From Nibribacter ruber (lineage in GTDB: Bacteria; Bacteroidota; Bacteroidia; Cytophagales; Hymenobacteraceae): DNA of 64,000 bases. The notes below the pieces were generated by a model. The model ran no database searches. It was not told the origin of the DNA and saw only the letters and a list, made by a program, of their open reading frames with translations. This document shows positions 40,747-48,502 of this stretch, piece by piece (the first letter of the stretch is position 1; every line of letters begins with the position of its first letter). The stretch lies in assembly GCF_009913235.1 (NCBI RefSeq), contig NZ_CP047897.1:2127501-2191500 (forward strand), written 5' to 3'. Both the position numbers and the translations under genes were made by a program.

Positions 40747-43044
40747 TTAGTGAACAATGATTTCGTCTGCCATCAGAAACGCCGAACCGCCTGCGCCAGG
40801 GTGTCCCGGTGGGCAGACTCCTATATTTTTAGCGATCACCTTAACATAGCGCACAGGAGTTTCATCCAAGGCTTGGGTGAACGATTGGATGACAGGCTTC
40901 TCCAGGGTTAGGGGCACTAGGTGCGACAGCACTCCCGCCTTTGCGTATTTCTGGTTGCTACCCGCCACCCAGACTTCTACCCTGGTGGGCAGGAAAATCC
41001 AGGAATTGGCGTCCTGCAAAAACCGAGTGGTGACTTTTGTAACCGTCTGCTCCTGGCCTAAGTCCAGGATCGCCTCCAGGTCTTGCTTCTCAAATCCCTG
41101 CCAGAAACCTTTGCGATAATCTGCATCGCCCAAAATCCCGTCAGTGAGCGCCATGGCCCCGCTGCCTTGGTAAGAACCATGGAATGGGTGCGTAAGCTTC
41201 GGCTCTTTGTATACTGCCTTGTGTTTGACAAAAACTGCTTCTACGGGCTCGCTGTAAGGCTTCCCATTTTTAAAGGGCGTTACTTTTAGCGTTACCGAGG
41301 AAGTGAAACCGATGGCCTTACCGGTATATAAAGCTGAGGCATAAGAAGGAAGAGAATTGTCTAGGGTATAGCGCAGTTCTGTGGACGGCAGCCCCGCCTG
41401 CAACCTTACCGCGAATGCTCCTGTGGCGGGAATGTAGGCAGGCAGCACGGTGACCGGCCATGTTTCAAAACCATAGGTCACTCCTTGCTTTTCCAGGACA
41501 GAATAATGGGCATTTAACCGGTTGCTGAAATTGTCAAAAGTGGGTTTGTTCTGGTGCCGCCAGAGGTTCTCTGAAAAGGCCAACAACCTGGGGAATACCA
41601 TGGCATCTACCTTTTCCTGGGGAATGGTTTCTGTCCAGAGCGCCGCCTCAGCGCCTTTTATAAGGTTCTCCTGCTGCACAGAAAGCCCCGTAGGCACCAA
41701 GGGCGTATTGTACACTTTTTCCAGGGGTGTAATGCCGCTGTTAAGGTCCAGGTAAAAGCTACTGCGCGGTGATACAATTACCTGCCCGTGCTGGCGGGTA
41801 GCCTCCCGCACGGCTCCAGCCCCGTGCCAGGACTGTACCAAGGTTCCAGACGCAATGCCTCCTTTCAAGGCTTCATCCCAGACAATGACCTTTTTACCAA
41901 GAGGCGCTACTATGGCGGCCACGCGACGGGTGAAGTATGCCTGCAAGGCCTCCTCATCGGGTAGGCCTTCTGCCTTCATGCGCTCTTGGCATTTTGGACA
42001 AGACCTCCATCTGGTTTTGGGGGCCTCATCCCCACCCACGTGCACGTATTGCCCCGGGAACAAGCGCGCCACCTCCTGAAAAACGCTGGTTAAAAACGTA
42101 TATGTCTGTTCGTTTCCGGCGCAGAGAATATCTGAGTGCACTCCTGCTTTGTTAGAAACCTGGAAAGGCCCACCGGTACAGGATAACTCTGGATAGGCCG
42201 CCAAGGCTGCCTGCACATGCCCGGGCACATCTATCTCCGGAATAATTGTAATGTTTCTGCTTTGTGCATAAGCCACTAGTTCCTGCACCTCGGTGGCCAT
42301 ATAAAAGCCGCCATGGGTGCTACCGTCTTCTTCCTTGCGCCAGGCCCCTACCTGGGTAAGCCGTGAGTATCCAGGAATTGGCAACCTCCACCCTTGGTCA
42401 TCTGAAAGATGCAGGTGCAGAATATTTAACTTGTAGAAAGACAGTAGGTCCAAGTAGCGTTTGATAAACTCCTTGCTCATGAAATGCCGGCTTACGTCTA
42501 GCAAAAGGCCTCGCCAAGCGTAGGCAGGCTCATCTGTAATGGCCAAAGAAGGCAAGAGAACCTTTTTTGAAACTCCATGGACTGGTTGCAAGGCTACCAA
42601 CTGCCTCAGGGTTTGCACTGCCCAAAAGAGTCCCCCCTGGGTTTTGGCGCTACAAACAATGCCGGTAGGTTGAATGGTGAGTTGGTACCCTTCCTGACCC
42701 AGGGCGAGCGTAGAATCAATGGTCAGCGAGATGGCACCTTCAACAGGCTTGCCTTTCGTCTTTACTGCCAGAGAACTCCCCACCGTTTCTTTAAATGATT
42801 GTGAGAGGAAGGTCGCTACCTGCCGTTCTTCTGGCGAGTTGTTTTTAACCTCCAGGATGGTAGAAGCAGATAAAGTAAACGTACCGGGCAGCTGTTGCAA
42901 GTGCTGGGGCATGGGAATAAGGCCCTCGCTAGACCTCACCACCGCCTCTTGCTTTGCCTGCATGGCGGTGGTGCAGGCTCCAAATGCCAGCCCTACACAG
43001 ACGAAAAGGATAAGTGTATATAATTTACGCCAGGCGTTCCTCAT
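40747..43044 (-). CDS. GH20-family beta-N-acetylhexosaminidase lipoprotein
   Basis: 765 residues. Lipoprotein signal with Cys at LAFGAC. A GH20b domain (SEGLIPMPQHLQQLPGTFTL) precedes the GH20 barrel: WRGLLLDVSRHFMSKEFIKR, LHLHLSDDQGWRL, IIPEIDVPGHVQAALA, HVGGDEAPKTRW (the catalytic Asp-Glu pair), IVWDEAL and AALWTETI. The C-terminal portion has a chitobiase_C-like module (LRYTLDNSLPSYASALYTG) and a discoidin-like tail (LEAILDLGQEQTVTKVTTRF). It releases terminal beta-GlcNAc or GalNAc by substrate-assisted catalysis. Five nt downstream of the SGNH gene and 14 nt upstream of the next gene, so within an operon. Confidence 0.96.
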   Translation of the reverse strand: MRNAWRKLYTLILFVCVGLAFGACTTAMQAKQEAVVRSSEGLIPMPQHLQQLPGTFTLSASTILEVKNNSPEERQVATFLSQSFKETVGSSLAVKTKGKPVEGAISLTIDSTLALGQEGYQLTIQPTGIVCSAKTQGGLFWAVQTLRQLVALQPVHGVSKKVLLPSLAITDEPAYAWRGLLLDVSRHFMSKEFIKRYLDLLSFYKLNILHLHLSDDQGWRLPIPGYSRLTQVGAWRKEEDGSTHGGFYMATEVQELVAYAQSRNITIIPEIDVPGHVQAALAAYPELSCTGGPFQVSNKAGVHSDILCAGNEQTYTFLTSVFQEVARLFPGQYVHVGGDEAPKTRWRSCPKCQERMKAEGLPDEEALQAYFTRRVAAIVAPLGKKVIVWDEALKGGIASGTLVQSWHGAGAVREATRQHGQVIVSPRSSFYLDLNSGITPLEKVYNTPLVPTGLSVQQENLIKGAEAALWTETIPQEKVDAMVFPRLLAFSENLWRHQNKPTFDNFSNRLNAHYSVLEKQGVTYGFETWPVTVLPAYIPATGAFAVRLQAGLPSTELRYTLDNSLPSYASALYTGKAIGFTSSVTLKVTPFKNGKPYSEPVEAVFVKHKAVYKEPKLTHPFHGSYQGSGAMALTDGILGDADYRKGFWQGFEKQDLEAILDLGQEQTVTKVTTRFLQDANSWIFLPTRVEVWVAGSNQKYAKAGVLSHLVPLTLEKPVIQSFTQALDETPVRYVKVIAKNIGVCPPGHPGAGGSAFLMADEIIVH

Positions 43045-43049
43045 GACGC

Positions 43050-43745
43050 CTATTTTTGGAGATGGGGCTCAATGATCTGATTCCAGAGCGCATATCCGGC
43101 AGGGGTCATGTGCAACCCGTCGCCAATGAACAACTCTGGTTTAGGTTTGCCGTCTGCGCCTAACATACCTGTGCCCACGTCTACAAACTTTACCTTGCGG
43201 TGCCAGAAGGCATACCGCTTGATTTTTTTGTTGGCGTCCTGCATGGCCGGGTACATCTCCCATCTGGATAAACTGGGCTTGATGGAAAGGTACACCAGTT
43301 CTGCCTCTGGCAATTCCTTTTTCATCTTTTTGGCGAAGACTTTGAACTGGGCAAACGTCATGTCTGCCGTCTTGCCGCTGGCAATGTCATTGTCTCCAGA
43401 GTACAGAAATACCTGTTTGGGTTGGTATTTTTTCACAATCCGGTCAAAGTAGAAGGTGGCGTCTCCTAGGCGCGAGCCGCCAAAGCCCCGCAGGATAATG
43501 GGGTATCCCGGAAAGTCTGCAGGGAGTGTGCGCCAACCTCTTATAGACGAGCTGCCCGTAAACACAATCCCCCCGGGGGCGGGCATCTGCAGGCTATCGC
43601 TTTTCTCAAAGGTCTGAATCTCTTTTTCCCAGAGCGCCGGGTTATCTGGCTTCTGCGCCAGTACCGGCGGCAATACCAGAAACAGCAATAAGAACAACCA
43701 GAGAGTAGAAAGAGAATGCTTGGTCATGGTATGAAGGAGGTTCAT
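43050..43745 (-). CDS. secreted SGNH/GDSL-family esterase
   Basis: About 231 residues from the Met at 43745; a Met at 43727 (MTKHSL) is equally possible. Signal peptide with hydrophobic core LWLFLLLFLVLPPVLAQ. Blocks are VFTGSSSIRGW (nucleophile in GSSSIR), RGFGGSRLGD (block II), LYSGDNDIASG (block III, here GDND) and IGDGLHMTPAGY (Asp/His). This is the lysophospholipase L1-like type common in Bacteroidota glycan loci. It likely removes O-acyl groups from glycan. It overlaps closely with GH20 (5 nt) and follows the other SGNH gene after palindrome copy 16. Confidence 0.9.
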   Translation of the reverse strand: MNLLHTMTKHSLSTLWLFLLLFLVLPPVLAQKPDNPALWEKEIQTFEKSDSLQMPAPGGIVFTGSSSIRGWRTLPADFPGYPIILRGFGGSRLGDATFYFDRIVKKYQPKQVFLYSGDNDIASGKTADMTFAQFKVFAKKMKKELPEAELVYLSIKPSLSRWEMYPAMQDANKKIKRYAFWHRKVKFVDVGTGMLGADGKPKPELFIGDGLHMTPAGYALWNQIIEPHLQK

Positions 43746-43761
43746 GCTTGAGTAATTCAAT

Positions 43762-43815
43762 GGCTGTGTCGTTTTTGGCTTGTTTTCAAGAAATCAGGCC
43801 AAAAACGACACAGCC
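43762..43815. repeat. palindrome copy 16 with extended stem
   Basis: The core is 43770-43807. Flanks GGCTGTGT and ACACAGCC continue the pairing. It lies between two SGNH esterase genes, 22 nt after the stop of the upstream one. Confidence 0.94.
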
Positions 43816-43829
43816 CAGAATGAGTAATC

Positions 43830-44963
43830 TTATTTAGCGCGCGCCAGGATGGTCTTTATTTCCTTGGCCATTGTTTTGCTTAATTGAGTAAAGCCCAAAT
43901 CTGTCAGGTGAATGCCGTCTACGGTGCCCTCTCCGTTGGCGGGCACCAGGTTTTTGTTGGACAGGTAATACAGCCGCGAAATACCCTCCTTCTTTAACTG
44001 AGCGTAGGCTTCTTGTAAACGCTTGTTCTTTTGGCTCACCAAACCGGCCACGTGCAGGTCTACCCACTCATGGGCGTAGGGAATGTTTTCTACTAGCAGA
44101 ATGGGGGCTTTTGCGTTACGCTCACGCAGGGTTTTCACCAGGGCCAATGTCTTAGGAAGCACCTCCTCGGGCTTAAGGTTGGGCAGGCAGTCTATCACGT
44201 ACAAGGCAGGATTCAGGTCGGTGAGCAGTTTTCCCATGGCTGGCTCCATCTTACCATTGCCAGAAAAGCCCAGATTGATGGTCTCCCGGTTTAGTTGACG
44301 GCCCACCAATGCCGGATACGCCATACCGGGCCGTGAGGCGCACGCTCCCTGCGTGATGGAGGTACCATAAAACACAATAGGTTTCTGGGTGTTTTTTTCT
44401 ACCCGTTTGATAGTGGCCCCGTCTTCAACGCCGATTGAAACGGAGTCTACCCCGTCATACAAGGGTAAATACAAGAGGAATTTTCTATCCTGAGCCACTG
44501 GGTTGACCACCAGTTCTGCTTCATTCTTCTTGCCAGTGGGCTTCCCTACGCCCACCCATTGCCAGCCTTTGGCTCCAAGCGCGTACAGATCAACGCCTTT
44601 CACCACGGTGGGCGCCATGTGGTTAAAGCTATTATTGCCGCGCACACTCCACTTCACTTTCAACTTCTTTGAGTTAGAGGAAAACACCACGTGCACACCG
44701 GCCGAATGTTGGCTCAGTTTCCAAACCTCATCGGTAACCTGTCCTTTGGCTGCTGCCGGAAGCCGGGTAAAGGTCTCCTCCAGTTCTGGCCATCCTAATC
44801 CCCGCACGCCAAACTCCTGTACCGCATGCCATTCCCAGCCGTCTCCAGCAATAGTGTCTGGGCTATTTTGAGCAGCTCGCATTTGTTTTCCTTCTGTGGC
44901 GAAGAAAATGAACAACAGAACGCCCATGAGCCAGGGCAAAAGGTTAGAACGCTTAGAGGGCAT
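43830..44963 (-). CDS. SGNH hydrolase with N-terminal GxDLY domain
   Basis: 377 residues, secreted (hydrophobic PWLMGVLLFIFFATEG near the start). A jelly-roll N-terminal domain containing KGVDLYALGAKGW matches the GxDLY domain. The hydrolase domain shows VFYGTSITQGACAS (Ser in GTSITQ), INLGFSGNGKMEPAM (block II) and TVDGIHLTDLGF (Asp/His). This two-domain pattern (PF14607 plus PF14606) is typical of Bacteroidota and suits deacylation of polysaccharides. It lies 32 nt after the gene at 44996, in one operon with it. Confidence 0.9.
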   Translation of the reverse strand: MPSKRSNLLPWLMGVLLFIFFATEGKQMRAAQNSPDTIAGDGWEWHAVQEFGVRGLGWPELEETFTRLPAAAKGQVTDEVWKLSQHSAGVHVVFSSNSKKLKVKWSVRGNNSFNHMAPTVVKGVDLYALGAKGWQWVGVGKPTGKKNEAELVVNPVAQDRKFLLYLPLYDGVDSVSIGVEDGATIKRVEKNTQKPIVFYGTSITQGACASRPGMAYPALVGRQLNRETINLGFSGNGKMEPAMGKLLTDLNPALYVIDCLPNLKPEEVLPKTLALVKTLRERNAKAPILLVENIPYAHEWVDLHVAGLVSQKNKRLQEAYAQLKKEGISRLYYLSNKNLVPANGEGTVDGIHLTDLGFTQLSKTMAKEIKTILARAK

Positions 44964-44995
44964 ACAACACGTAATTGAAAGGCACAGAAATAGGC

Positions 44996-46171
44996 CTATT
45001 GCATATCAATGGGTACAAAAATGAGGGGTGTTGGCAGGCAGGAGGCGCCGGGCGGAGAATACGTGAACCTGATGGTCTGCTCTTCGCCGTTGGGAGCCGG
45101 CGGAAACACCTGAATCACAATCGCCTCAGGGTCTTTTTTGGTATTGAGGCGGTCACTGGGCAATTGAATGATGCCGGCGTCAAACTTGCCCTTGCTCATG
45201 ACTATGGCAGCCGCCATGCCCCCGCACCACTGGTTGTCTTCTGCGCGGGAGTTGTAGGTGACCAAGGCCAGGCCTTTGCCGTCTGAGCTTTTCCATTTCA
45301 TTTCCACCTCGTACATCACCCCGTAGTTACCGGCCAAAGTGGCAACCTCGTTTCGGCTGCTTTCACGGCCCTGCACCCAGGGGTCTTTCTTGCCATCGGC
45401 GATGATAATCTCGCTGGCTCCGTTTTTGGTGTCTAGCACGCCCTGCGTAATAATGCGGTAATTGCTCACGCCAAACACGCCGCGGCCGGCCCCGCTTTTA
45501 CTTTTAGGAGGCAGCACGTCCTTGATTCTGGCAAATGCTGCCGGACCTGAGGTTTTTAGATCGGTTTGCAGCACTGCCACCTGGCCGGGCTGGTCAATGA
45601 CAAACTCATAGAAGCCGTGCACCAGCTCATCATACTTCACCACGTTTTTCTCCAGGCGCTCGTCCAGGGCAATGGATTGGCCGGGCTTTACCGTGCGTAC
45701 TTTGCTTTCTGGCTTTGAGGCGAAATAATCTGCCAGGCCTTCTTTACCAGCTTTAAAATAATTGGTGGTAGGGGCCTGTGAAGAGTACTTGAGCATGCGG
45801 ATGTGCATGTCTGCCGTGCCCGTATTCTTGATGACCGCCGTAATCTTCCGGTCAATTTTCTCTAGCTCTTTGATGCCGTTCACATTGTACACATATAAGC
45901 GCACCGCACCAGGCTGTACTGGCTCTTGAAAAGCAATGGCTTCGGGCACGCGTATGTATTCTGGGTCATCTGAAATGAGGTACTGGGGACCGGGCGCAAC
46001 AATCTTCTGGTATTCAATAGAGGTAAACTTCTGCTTCAAGAAGCCTGGCAATTCTACCACTGCCCCCTGCTTACTTTGCAGGATGGCTTGTGTTAGCTGG
46101 GCATCTAAGGTCTGGGCAGAAATTGTTTTTGCGAAACAGAGAGATAACAGGAGCAGGGGAATCTTCTTCAT
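44996..46171 (-). CDS. secreted protein of unknown function in the glycan locus
   Basis: About 391 residues from the Met at 46171, giving signal peptide MKKIPLLLLSLCFAKTISAQ; a Met at 46207 would precede it with an untypical extension. No family is recognised. Visible features are a beta-rich first half (GAVRLYVYNVNGIKELEKIDRK), a middle YDELVHGFYEFVID, then NWCGG-like NQWCGGMAAAIVMSKGKF, and a C-terminal IRFTYSPPGASCLPTPLIF. It could be a glycan-binding or lyase-like beta-sandwich. First gene after an AT-rich 140-nt gap carrying palindrome copy 17, so it may open its own transcription unit. Confidence 0.8.
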   Translation of the reverse strand: MKKIPLLLLSLCFAKTISAQTLDAQLTQAILQSKQGAVVELPGFLKQKFTSIEYQKIVAPGPQYLISDDPEYIRVPEAIAFQEPVQPGAVRLYVYNVNGIKELEKIDRKITAVIKNTGTADMHIRMLKYSSQAPTTNYFKAGKEGLADYFASKPESKVRTVKPGQSIALDERLEKNVVKYDELVHGFYEFVIDQPGQVAVLQTDLKTSGPAAFARIKDVLPPKSKSGAGRGVFGVSNYRIITQGVLDTKNGASEIIIADGKKDPWVQGRESSRNEVATLAGNYGVMYEVEMKWKSSDGKGLALVTYNSRAEDNQWCGGMAAAIVMSKGKFDAGIIQLPSDRLNTKKDPEAIVIQVFPPAPNGEEQTIRFTYSPPGASCLPTPLIFVPIDMQ

Positions 46172-46306
46172 AGAAATGGGTAGATCGTAGAGGCTACATT
46201 CATTCAAATATTGCCCACATTTTAATACTGTTTTAAATATAAGAACAATTATTAAATATTATTAAAATGTAACGATAATTTATTTATCTTATTCTAAACA
46301 TGAAAA

Positions 46307-46356
46307 ATCCTCCGTTTTTGGCTTGTTTTCTAGGAAACAAGCCAAAAACGGAGGAT
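46307..46356. repeat. palindrome copy 17 with extended stem
   Basis: The core is 46313-46350 (TTTTTGGCTTG with CAAGCCAAAAA). Flanks ATCCTC and GAGGAT extend it. It lies 33 nt after the GHL10 gene stop, in a gap that is otherwise AT-rich (46210-46300). Confidence 0.94.
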
Positions 46357-46382
46357 CATCTTAATAATTAGTGATACGGTCT

Positions 46383-47525
46383 CTACTGAGCGACTTGCTG
46401 CTTATATGCGGCAAAGAATTCAGGGAATTTTTTGATGCCTTCAAAGAACCAGAAGCTCTCACCGGTGATGCCTTGTCTTCTGTTCTCGGCTACCATCTGG
46501 CTTAAAAATTCTGGAGACGGGTTATAGTCTGCATTCTGGATGAGTACGCCCGGAAAGAACTTACTGCGGTGCTGTGGTTCCAGGAAACTCAACTGCTGCT
46601 TAAGCACTGCCTGGTACGCGGTGATGTCATAGCGGTAGTGTTGGGGCAAGACCATGTCAGTATAGCCTTTGTTCAACCAGACGGGCCAGTCTTGCAGATA
46701 TTCTTCTTTGGCCCAGGGGTAGATGCTTGGTGCCGTAGAAACAATTACGTTGGGTTTGATTTTCTTTACGGCCGCGTATAAGGAGCCTAAATAATCAGTT
46801 AAGAGGTTGGTACGCCAGGTAACCCAAGCGGCCTCTTTGTAATTAGAAGGCGGAGTGGCGTTGTTGTGCTGAGACTTGTATAGGTTTACTGTGTAGTCAT
46901 CATAGCCACCAGTAGAAGGCAGTGCCGGCAACCGGTCATCTCCCTGTACGCCGTCCACGGCGTAGTTACTCACTACTTCTGTCACCAAGGAGGTCATGAA
47001 TGCCTGTACCTCTGGGTGAAACGCGTTCATCCACTCAAAGCCGTTCTTTTTGAGGAGGTTTCCGCTGGCGTCTTTGGCCGCCCATTCTGGTTTGGTCTGC
47101 AGGATAAGGCCTCCGTTCTCATTGTTGGAAGCCGCAAAGCCATACTCAAACCAGGCATGCACCTTTATGTTCTTCTTGTGCGCCTCCTCTATCATTTCTG
47201 CTAAGGGATCACGGCCGGCAAACTTATCCGCAATGCGCACGCCAAACGTACTCTGCATGACTTGGCTGGGGTACAGCGTTCTGCCACGGTTCCAGACCAC
47301 CATGAAGATGTTGTTGATGCCGTATTGTTCACACAAAGCAACAGCCTGCCGTATGTTCTCTCTGGAGTCCAAGGCGTTGCTGGCCACGTTGGTGATCCAA
47401 ACTCCTGAGAACCGTTCTTTTTTCACTGGCGCAGGGGCAGGCTCCTCTTCTGCCTTGGCAGAGCAGCTGCTCACAGAGAAAAAAGCAAGCAGCAGACACA
47501 ATAGTTTTAGGAAGCTAGTCTTCAT
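46383..47525 (-). CDS. GHL10-family putative glycoside hydrolase lipoprotein (paralogue B)
   Basis: About 380 residues from the Met at 47525 (signal MKTSFLKLLCLLLAFFSVSSC); a Met lies 12 nt upstream. It is clearly a paralogue of the gene at 34297: GVWITNVASNALDSRENI, TLYPSQVM, FAGRDPLAEMIEEAHKKNI, KVHAWFEYGFAAS, DGVQGDDRLPALPSTGGYDD, STAPSIYPWAKEEYLQDWP. Both share the DDRLPALP variant at the place where other GHL10 proteins have DRIRY, which suggests a shared special substrate. Lipid-anchored. It begins 15 nt after the stop of the unknown lipoprotein at 47541, so they form one unit. Confidence 0.88.
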   Translation of the reverse strand: MKTSFLKLLCLLLAFFSVSSCSAKAEEEPAPAPVKKERFSGVWITNVASNALDSRENIRQAVALCEQYGINNIFMVVWNRGRTLYPSQVMQSTFGVRIADKFAGRDPLAEMIEEAHKKNIKVHAWFEYGFAASNNENGGLILQTKPEWAAKDASGNLLKKNGFEWMNAFHPEVQAFMTSLVTEVVSNYAVDGVQGDDRLPALPSTGGYDDYTVNLYKSQHNNATPPSNYKEAAWVTWRTNLLTDYLGSLYAAVKKIKPNVIVSTAPSIYPWAKEEYLQDWPVWLNKGYTDMVLPQHYRYDITAYQAVLKQQLSFLEPQHRSKFFPGVLIQNADYNPSPEFLSQMVAENRRQGITGESFWFFEGIKKFPEFFAAYKQQVAQ

Positions 47526-47540
47526 ATGTAATGGCACAGG

Positions 47541-48419
47541 CTAGTACCCGGCCCCGTTAATGTTAATGGCCTCTCCTCCTACTTTCCGCTCATCCTCAGA
47601 CGCTATGATTTTGAAGTAGCTCACGTTAGGGCAGCGCATATCAGTGAACCGCTTGCTGTGCATAGGCACTTCTACTATTTTGCTTTCCCATAAACGGTAC
47701 AGGCTGGTGCTCTTCCAGATAGCATTCTCCACTTTGGTTTTAGTGGCTTGCGCCGGCTTGCCTTCATTGGCTACCTGGTCAATGGCGTTCACGCGCTTAA
47801 AGTCGCCCAGGCTGCCTTGGTTGTAGCCGGCGGCGGCAAACTCCTTCTCATATTTTTTACCGGCCCCTTCAATGGTCAATTTCAGTTTACCAGCGCCTAT
47901 GATCTGCACAGACATGGTCACTTCCTCGCCGGGGTACCAGTAATAACCAGCTTCTGCGGGTGCATTTTCATACAGGGCCACCTGGCCGCTGGGATGAGAG
48001 GTACGGCGCAGAAACGGCCTGAACGCTCTCCTATCTTGGGTCACATTGCCGTTGGCATCTCTGATGACTTCCCAGGTTAGCCCAATGTCCGTTTCCTGAC
48101 CTCCCATGTTGCCGCCCATGTACACAGACGGATTGTCTAAATACTGCTGCGGTTTGGCCGGGTTCTTTCTTTCTGGGTCAAAGGTAATGGACGGTAGCAC
48201 CACTTTGCCCGTTATGCCCAGCCAGACGTCCTTGCTGGACATCACTTTGCGGTAATAGGCCCCGGCAAAGCAAGGCGAGCTCACGGCGGGTCTCACCTCA
48301 TTGGGAAAGAAGGTAGTAATGGGGTCTTCTGTTGCTTTGTCTGTGGGTGCTGGGTCCTGGCTGCTGCATGCCCAAAAGCAAATGCATACCGCCGCCATGA
48401 TGGAGAGAAATAATTTCAT
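47541..48419 (-). CDS. lipoprotein of unknown function in the glycan locus
   Basis: 292 residues with lipoprotein signal MKLFLSIMAAVCICFWAC. No family is recognised. A beta-sandwich look is suggested by AFRPFLRRTSHPSGQVALYENAPAE and YYWYPGEEVTMSVQIIGAGKL, and a conserved-looking end (SKRFTDMRCPNVSYFKIIAS). It could be a secreted carbohydrate-binding protein. It is the first gene after the intrinsic terminator that closes the SusC/SusD/DUF5018 unit, and is followed directly by GHL10 paralogue B, which may share its substrate. Confidence 0.78.
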   Translation of the reverse strand: MKLFLSIMAAVCICFWACSSQDPAPTDKATEDPITTFFPNEVRPAVSSPCFAGAYYRKVMSSKDVWLGITGKVVLPSITFDPERKNPAKPQQYLDNPSVYMGGNMGGQETDIGLTWEVIRDANGNVTQDRRAFRPFLRRTSHPSGQVALYENAPAEAGYYWYPGEEVTMSVQIIGAGKLKLTIEGAGKKYEKEFAAAGYNQGSLGDFKRVNAIDQVANEGKPAQATKTKVENAIWKSTSLYRLWESKIVEVPMHSKRFTDMRCPNVSYFKIIASEDERKVGGEAININGAGY

Positions 48420-48432
48420 GAGGGTATGGGAA

Positions 48433-48495
48433 TAAAAAAAATCACTTGGGTGGACGCCTATCTCTTTTTAAGAGGGAAGCGCTCACCCAAGTGAT
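48433..48495 (-). terminator. intrinsic terminator after the SusCD-DUF5018 unit
   Basis: ATCACTTGGGTG (48441-48452) and CACCCAAGTGAT (48484-48495) are exact complements. On the minus strand the stem is followed by a run of eight T (plus-strand A run at 48433-48440). It would stop or reduce read-through from susC-susD into the enzyme genes. Confidence 0.85.
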
Positions 48496-48502
48496 TAAAG
48501 GT

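Noticed and set aside
34297-47525. Calling the GHL10 genes GH10 xylanases
   Set aside because: They carry the GHL10/DUF187 blocks, not the GH10 xylanase active-site motifs; the name family 10 glycosylhydrolase is misleading.
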